A stretch of 64,000 nt of DNA from Aphrocallistes beatrix (Eukaryota > Porifera > Hexactinellida > Sceptrulophora > Aphrocallistidae): assembly GCA_963281255.1 (NCBI GenBank), contig OY725496.1:1054001-1118000 (forward strand), given 5' to 3'. The position numbers and the translations under genes are program-made. The notes under the pieces are model-generated. The model saw nothing but the letters and a program-made list of their open reading frames with translations. It was not told the origin of the DNA and searched no databases. How positions within the stretch are numbered: the stretch's first letter is position 1; the number at the start of each line of letters is the position of its first letter. Below are positions 63,949-64,000 of this stretch, piece after piece.

Positions 63949-64000
63949 CAAGCGCGCATCGCTTGCTTGCGCTGCGCGGCTGGCGGACGCGCCTAGGCTC
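63949..64000 (-). mobile_element. Helitron-like 3' terminus at window edge
   Basis: CAAGCGCGCATCGCTTGC, TTGCGCTGCGCGGCTGGCGG as in the first subfamily; continues beyond the window. Confidence 0.65.

Overview
This is a 64-kb piece of an animal nuclear genome: AT-rich, with spliced genes, TATAAATAG core promoters and two 200-base assembly gaps (16025-16224 and 61001-61200). THAP, Rac/Rho GTPase, EGF/fibronectin-III, NHL and RNA-repair-type proteins, short introns and a very heavy load of DNA transposons point to an invertebrate. An early-branching one such as a sponge would fit, but the sequence alone does not prove that. No bacterial operons, rRNA or tRNA genes were seen.

Host-type genes are few. 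(1) An NHL beta-propeller family occurs in two types. Type A has two intact genes (11873-12736; a divergent one at 49045-49932), a frameshifted gene (4881-5769), a frameshifted near-full copy (40370-41234) and fragments at 3604-3702, 4112-4213, 39713-39789 and 58358-58954. Type B lies at 38211-39712 (minus, split by a 1.1-kb foldback transposon), 57909-58000 and 60645-61000 (runs into a gap). (2) A Swiss-Army-Knife-like RNA repair protein gene (54650-57372) joins a 2H phosphoesterase, a P-loop kinase, a second 2H/CPDase-like region and a HAD phosphatase; it carries one stop and one frameshift. (3) An EGF plus about seven fibronectin-III array (35396-37706) is broken by frameshifts. (4) A Rac/Cdc42-like GTPase fragment (14690-15075) is broken. 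(5) An unrecognised acidic, intronless ORF lies at 7251-7793.

Mobile DNA fills most of the rest. Autonomous-type coding remnants are hAT (9602-11325), Mutator-like (7968-8279), MULE (61352-62134), mariner (28139-28560), Ty3/gypsy integrase with a 3' LTR (59044-60640), a KRBA2/Ginger-type integrase (27545-29245), a THAP-protein transposon (24571-26982) and a Helitron N-terminal fragment (52860-53208). Non-autonomous Helitron-like elements (A|TC...CTTG|T) form nested chains at 15.7-23.1 kb. Many MITEs have clean TA or 8-bp target duplications.

The most unusual signal is a class of inverted minisatellite elements (1373-1720, 2477-3179, 15209-15350, 53744-54122, 62641-63130). Their repeat units differ between loci, yet they share a cap (ATGCATGCGCC or a close variant) and, at most loci, a related GACAAC-like core. 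A 5.7-kb terminal-inverted-repeat element holding a gypsy-type integrase, a nested THAP transposon and a nested hAT MITE, and a 9.5-kb block bounded by ~0.8-kb inverted repeats around the FN3 and NHL genes, are the other large structures.
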